NCBI GenBank assembly: GCA_028583605.1
Contig: CM053328.1
Span: 1,849,507-1,913,506 of the forward strand
Source of the DNA: Dastarcus helophoroides
Lineage: Eukaryota > Arthropoda > Insecta > Coleoptera > Bothrideridae
Length of the DNA stretch: 64,000 nt
Reading direction: 5' to 3'
Part shown: positions 59,045-64,000 of the stretch, piece by piece
How positions within the stretch are numbered: position 1 is the first letter of the stretch
Layout: the number at the start of each line of letters is the position of its first letter
The notes under the pieces: generated by a model
What the model saw: only the letters and a program-made list of their open reading frames with translations
Told to the model about the DNA's origin: nothing
The model's database searches: none
Translations under genes and position numbers: made by a program

Positions 59045-60467
59045 ATGGCGGCGACTTTGGAAAGTATTGCTGCCCAACTGAATAAATTCATGGAGATGTT
59101 TCATGAATTAAAAGATGAACTTAAGGTCGTAGAATCGACCATATCTACGAAGAAAGACTAACACAATCATCACCAATAGACAGTATTACCGATTTCGAGA
59201 GCGAAATTAGCGTAATCAGTGAAGCTCCGAGCGAGAAATCAAATGGAAAGCGCGCCCGATCATCTTCCGAGGAGGAGGAAGTTAACGACTTTTAGGAAGT
59301 TAAGAAAAAGAAAGTCAGAAGAAAGAAGGCAGTAAAGCAGCCTTCGACCCAAGGAGAAACGTCGGGAGACGAGACTCCAACACCTTCAAATGCAAATACG
59401 GAGGAAAAGAAAAGGGGAACGACAACTTTAAAAAAGGAGTCAAAAGCAGCCCCAGCAAAGTTTCAAGGAAACGAGACTGAGAAAAATACCGCCACCGACA
59501 CCAAAGTTCCACCTGTTATCATCAGGGATGCAGGTAAGTGGAAACATATAAATTCTATTATATGTTCCAGAAAAATTGGTTATACAAAGGCCAAGTGCGT
59601 CTTCGAAGGAGTGCGAGTGCAACCGGCCACAGTGACCGACTTTAGACACCTGACAAGGTTGCTAGAGAAGGAAAAAGTGCAATATCACTCTTTTGCTCTT
59701 CCGGAGGAAAGGAGCGTCAAGGCAGTGGTAAGAGGAATTCCAAGGGACATTTCCGAGGAAGATTTCAAGGCCGCTCTTGAAGAAGATGGGTTCAGACCCA
59801 TCAATGTCAAAAGGATGAGGAATTCATTCACAAAGAAGCTTCACAATATGATGTTTGTGGAGCTTCAGCACGGTGAAGAGGAGATCTTCAAACTAGAGAA
59901 GCTGATGGGTCTGGACACTCAAGTGGAAGTTCCAAGACCGAGCAAACAAGTAAGGCAATGCCACACAGAGGTTTAACCATGGACAGAGGAATTGCCATGC
60001 TGAAGCAGTTTGTGTTAAGTGTGCTGGAAAGCACCTTAGCAAAGATTGCAAGCGTCCCAACGACAAGCCCAAGAAATGTGCCAACTGCGAGGGAGAACAT
60101 GTAGCCTGCTACAGAGGTTGCCCCGCTTTCCCACCACCGAGGAAACAACAGTCGACACCAAAGAAAGCTCAGGAACAACCCAAGAGTAAAACGTCAAATT
60201 CTAAGGAAAAGCCTACGACAGCCAAGACGACAACTGCAATTACGAAGGTTTCGCCGAAACCAGAAGCTTCCAGTGCTAGGGTAAGTGGAAACACTTGTTG
60301 TTGTTGCAGGAAACTCCAAAAAGGCCAAAACGCAGAAAAATTTTTCGGAGGAAACTAATCAAGTTGTACTGGACTTGGTGAGAGCGGTCTCCGAAGCTGG
60401 AAACAGCCAAGAAGCCATTGTCTCCATAATGATGATGCTTCCAAAGATTTTCAACCTAAAGCGTTAA
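59045..60467 (+). pseudogene. Jockey ORF1 (gag-like RNA-binding protein), frameshifted
   Basis: ATG 59045 begins MAATLESIAAQLNKFMEMF, a coiled-coil-like start. A frameshift near 59140 and a TAG at 59293 break the Glu/Lys-rich middle. The PRE_C2HC-type region (RDAGKWKH, then VRGIPRDISEEDF, then PRPSKQVRQC) lies at 59525-59960. After another frameshift the zinc knuckles CVKCAGKHLSKDC (about 60010) and CANCEGEHVACYRGC (about 60075) are readable. It ends at TAA 60465-60467, overlapping the ORF2 ATG. Its role would be RNA packaging; this copy is dead. Confidence 0.85.
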
Positions 60468-63169
60468 TGGAGAGACACCAAGAAAGGAGAGTTAACAAAG
60501 GAAACCCTGCTCGTCGACAGCATCTCAGGCAGTTTTCTGGAACTGCAACGGACTCCAAGGAAACAGGAACGAACTCGAAGTTTTCGCAAAGGAAAACGAC
60601 TTGGACGTACTGATGCTGAGCGAAACCAGGATGACGTTCAGATCTAAGGATCCTAAAAACCGAGGATATGTTCTTCACCGCAGAGACAGACCAACTGGCC
60701 CAGGAGGAGGTACAGCTATCTATGTAAGTAGAAAGCTAACTCATTTTGCTGCAGGCACCCCGGGGTTGGAAAAGCTGGAAGGAATTGGAGTAACAATTTA
60801 AATGGCGCAGGGACCTCTGACGCTCGTGTCTTATTACTCCATAACCAACGCCCTCACAGAGACAGATTTGGCACGCATCTTCGAAATAAACAATAACAAT
60901 GTTATTGTAGCCGGAGACCTTAATGCTAAAAACGTCGAGTGGGTCAACAACAAAAACGGGACGACACTTCAAAGGTTCACAGCACAGAACGGAATCGATG
61001 TAATGGCTCCAGCAGAACCAACTCATCATCATCACGCCACAGGAATTCCAGATGTCTTGGACGTTGCACTGATGAAGGATGTTCGATACACTGTTGAGTT
61101 AACATCAGTTAGTTAGCTCAGCTCAGACCACAACCCAGTGATGATGACTATCGGAGATGATCGTGGACCCAAGCCTCCAGACACCTGCAAGAAAACAAAC
61201 TGGACACAGTTCAGGGAGTATCTAGCAGAAAACCTGAAAGAGCCTGGAAAGATCAATACAAACGATGACATCAACGCAGCGGTGGAAAGACTGGAAATCA
61301 CCATAACAGATTCAATTCTGGCAGCGACCAAAACTTTCCGGCGTATAGAAGGAAGGGAACCACTGCCAAATCACTTGGTGGAGCTGATTAGAAGGAAAAA
61401 TCGTGCCAGGAAGAGAGCAAGACGGACCAATGTGCAAGCAGATAAGGCGGAAGTCAACAGACTCATCCACGAGCGCAGGTATGAACTCAGAGAGCACAAA
61501 ACTTCCAAGTTTCAGGAACACCTAAGAAGTTGCAACCTCGAAACTTCATCAGATCTCTGGCGCACAGCCAAAGCTCTAAGAGGAGTTAGGAAACCTTTCC
61601 CTCCGATACACGGACCTCAACGATTAGGAAAAGGCCGCAGCTTTTGCTGAGACTTTTGAACGACACTGTCAGGCCACACTTGAAGAAGTGGACTTAGACT
61701 TCGTAGATGAGGTGGAAGAAGAGGTTCAAATTCTTCAGGAGGAAGTGCCAGAAGAAGACGACGTCATCCAGCCGACTAACGAGGAGGAAATCCAAAGCTT
61801 TCTGCGCAAGCTAAATGTCAAAAAGTCTCTAGGTCCAGATGGAATTCCAAACTCCAAAAGCTCTGAAGTCTCTTCCGGACTAAGCTGTCAAATACTTTGG
61901 AGCAATAGTCGTTTCCATGTTTAAATACCGGTACTTTTCAGCAAGATGGAAAACTGCAAACGTTATCTTCATTCCTAAGCCAGGTAAGGATGGGAAATTG
62001 TCCCAAAATTACAGGCCAATCAGCCTCTTATCCAACCTGGGTAAGGTGGCGGAAAGGATTTTGAGGAAGCGTTTGCAGAATATCATCAGCGATCGCGACA
62101 TCATTCCTAAGGAACAATTTGGGTTCCAACCTATGCACTCTACCTCAGACCAACTGCTGAGAGTGGTTGAAACAATCACTCAACGCATGAACTGGAACCA
62201 GGTAGTTGGAGCTATTTTCATCGATATCTCCAAGGCATTTGACACAGTTTGGCACCAAAGATTGCTCTACAAGATGCATCAGTTTGGAATACCTCTAACA
62301 ATGGTTCAAATGGTAAACTCGTTCCTGGACCAGCGCTCATTCAGAGCAAAGGTGGGACAGGAACTATCGAACCAGTTTAGGTTACAGTATAGGGTGCCTC
62401 GAAGTTCTGCCTTGTCACCTCTGCTGCACTCTCTATTCACAGCAGACGTTCTGAGAACCAATCCAACAATCGACCACATCTTATTAGCAACTTACGCAGA
62501 CGACACAGCTTTAGTGGCGTACTCTTTCAGTCCAGAGGTGGTCACCAGACGACTTCAGGAGGCAACAGACAGTTTACTAGATTACTTCGGCCAATGGAGA
62601 ATCCAAGTCAACGCGGACAAGACCCAAGCAGTCTTTTTCACTCGAAAAAGACTCCAACCATATGGACATGTAAATGTTCATGGGCAAAACGTCGACTGAA
62701 GACTTCAGGCAAAGTATCTAGGTGTCATTCTAGACAAAAGACTAACATTCCAGGCACACATCGATTATGCAGTGTCCAGAGCCAAAATGCTGAAGGGACT
62801 GCTGCAAGCGATGATTGGTACAAATAGTAACCTGTCCATTGGACTTAAAGTGTTACTATACAAATCAATCAAAGACCAGCGATGATCTACGCATCTGTAG
62901 CTTGGTCACAGGCGACGGATAATCAGATGAAGAAACTCCAGGTGTTCCAGACCGTCTTTTTAAGACAAGCCATGAATGCTCCATGGTTTGTGAGAAACAA
63001 TCAGCTTCACAGAGAAGCTGAACTACCTTTGGTAAGAGAATTTCTTAGGGTAATTAATTCCAGGGCGATGGTAAGAGTGGAAACGCATCCCAACGAACTA
63101 GTTCGACAGACAGTGGATTACGATCCAAACATCCCAACCAGGATTAGAAGACCAAAGATGGTCCTCTAG
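60467..63169 (+). pseudogene. Jockey ORF2 (endonuclease plus reverse transcriptase), dead
   Basis: Same domain order as 3045-5764: LMLSETRM, VAGDLNAKNVEW, NYRPISLLSNLGK, FIDISKAFDTVWH, YADDTALV, QVNADKTQAVFF. Lesions shared with that copy: TAA at 60799-60801, TGA at 62697-62699 and a frameshift near 62875. Private lesions: a one-base loss near 60530, a 9-base loss near 60945, TAG at 61114-61116, a deletion near 61622 and an insertion near 61850. Confidence 0.92.
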
Positions 63170-63495
63170 GCTAAGACTTCCATTTCGAAAAAATTTTGTT
63201 TTGTTTGTTCTTATGTTTCAGGCAAAACAGCTTACAACAGTGCTCCAGCACTGTTGTACTGTTCCGACGGAGAGATTGGGGTCCAAGGGCCCGACCCGAA
63301 GAAGTAGGGGTTTTTAGTCGGTACCGTAGTTTGAGCGGAAGTCCGACACTATCTGGGTTATCTTTCCAGATGTCCGTAAAAGATTTTCCCCTACTTAAAA
63401 AAAAAATAAAAGTTAAAAGAAACATAAACATCAGTGGTCAACATTGAAACATTAAGGCAAAGAAAAATAAATAATTTATTTTTCGTAACAATAAC

Positions 63496-63796
63496 TTAAA
63501 AATATGTGCTACATTCTCTATATATTTTTGGGCAAAATTCTTGGGCGTAGATCCCGTAAGGCATCTTCGATCCCACTGGTACTTTTTTGTCGTGGGACAA
63601 CTTGTTCCAAACGTGTAAGGCATAACTTTCATTGGAAGCCCGTCTCACTTCCTCCAATTTATCTTCGTCGAAATACTTCTTCCACTCCCAATATTTGATT
63701 GGATAAAATATTTTGGGCTCGTAAACTGTAAAACCCCCGCATTTCTGTGGCGTCATATCCAGCACTCTAGTAACGTTGCAGAACTTTAGTAGCATC
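63496..63796 (-). CDS. Alpha-1,4-glycosyltransferase copy C, last exon only (gene continues past the window)
   Basis: 301 bp with the same acceptor (TATTTTAG/G), start (MLLKFCNVTRVLDM) and end (CPKIYRECSTYF-stop) as copies A and B. It is more diverged in the middle (KYWEWKKYF for KWQEWMKYF, VGSKMPYG for VKSKMPYG). AATAAA at 63475-63480. Exons 1 and 2 should lie to the right, and intron 2 carries a hAT-like element beginning 38 bases upstream of this exon. Confidence 0.85.
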
Positions 63797-63833
63797 CTAA
63801 AATACATAGGATGATAAATCCATTGATTGGTTA

Positions 63834-64000
63834 CAGTGGCGGCTCATAGCCAAAACAGATGGGGGTGCTGCGACAATATTTAGCGTTTTATGTTTGATCC
63901 AAAATGTCGATTTCTTCAAAATTGTAACTTTTTAAAATTTCGACTAAAAATTTCGAAATATTCAAAACGTAACTTTTCGAAAATTTTAGATTTCTTAGAA
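63834..64000 (+). mobile_element. Left end of another hAT-like shell element, intron 2 of copy C
   Basis: CAGTGGCGGCTCATAGCC at 63834, then GGGGGTGCTGCGAC, matches the left end at 21049 for at least 150 bases. It interrupts the segment TTGATTGGTTATG that is continuous in copies A and B. The other end is beyond the window. Confidence 0.85.

Larger units (their letters stand above)
58656..63405 (+). mobile_element. Near full-length Jockey-clade retrotransposon, inactive
   Basis: Starts close to an initiator-like TCAGTTAAGG (58656), where base composition shifts from AT-rich to balanced. The 5' UTR of about 390 bases is followed by ORF1, ORF2, a 3' UTR and a poly(A) tail ending at about 63405. 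The right flank ATAAAAGTTAAAAG and onward is the same as that of the 2860-6004 element. The left flank is unrelated and shows no ATAAAAGTTAAA copy, so a target duplication is missing. Confidence 0.88.

Noticed and set aside
59533..59569. Possible 37-bp intron (GTAAGTGG...TTCCAG) in Jockey ORF1, and a similar motif at 60281
   Set aside because: The sequence is translated in frame as part of the normal RDAGKWKH region of ORF1, and 37 bp is too short for an animal intron.
59315..60178. Minus-strand ORFs opposite Jockey ORF1
   Set aside because: Antisense shadows of the ORF1 pseudogene, which has recognisable zinc-knuckle and PRE_C2HC-type motifs on the plus strand.

Overview
The window is animal, most likely insect, nuclear DNA. 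It is very AT-rich, its gene has introns, and it is dominated by transposable elements. The organism cannot be fixed from the sequence alone; a Jockey-type retrotransposon and a DUF4817-type transposase remnant both point to arthropods. No prokaryotic genes, tRNAs, rRNAs or CRISPR arrays were seen.

The only convincing host gene is an alpha-1,4-glycosyltransferase of the A4GALT/A4GNT (GT32) type. It occurs as a head-to-tail tandem array on the minus strand. Copy A (exons at 19513-18915, 13097-12855 and 6397-6097) and copy B (50214-49616, 48328-48086 and 41066-40766) are complete. Their exon sizes are identical (599+243+301 bp, 380 aa) and their splice phases match. Copy C shows only its last exon (63796-63496) and runs off the right edge. 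A small secreted-type ORF lies about 390 bp upstream of exon 1 in A and B.

Layout: 1-2747 is the interior and right end of a hAT-like element. 2860-6004 is a 5'-truncated Jockey element inserted just past the 3' end of copy A. 6097-19513 is copy A; its intron 2 holds a 6.3-kb hAT-like element (with an 831-bp tandem repeat and a solo LTR) and its intron 1 holds two further inverted-repeat elements. 21049-40573 is a 19.5-kb hAT-like shell containing a DUF4817 remnant, about 18.5 copies of a 331-bp satellite, a second solo LTR and a nested pair of elements. 40766-50214 is copy B. 51247-55743 is an insertion with TTAA target duplication, present only in the B unit. 56283-58650 is unduplicated flank. 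58656-63405 is a near full-length but dead Jockey element, followed by the last exon of copy C and the left end of another hAT-like element at 63834.

Because the units are paralogous, they act as empty-site controls for one another, so several target-site duplications can be read directly. Two junctions between units lie inside transposons whose two flanks do not match: the hAT shell between A and B, and the Jockey element between B and C. The simplest reading is that the gene array grew by unequal crossing-over, first between two hAT copies and then between two Jockey copies. Most other open reading frames are by-products of AT-rich repeats built from degenerate AAATTTCGA-like words.
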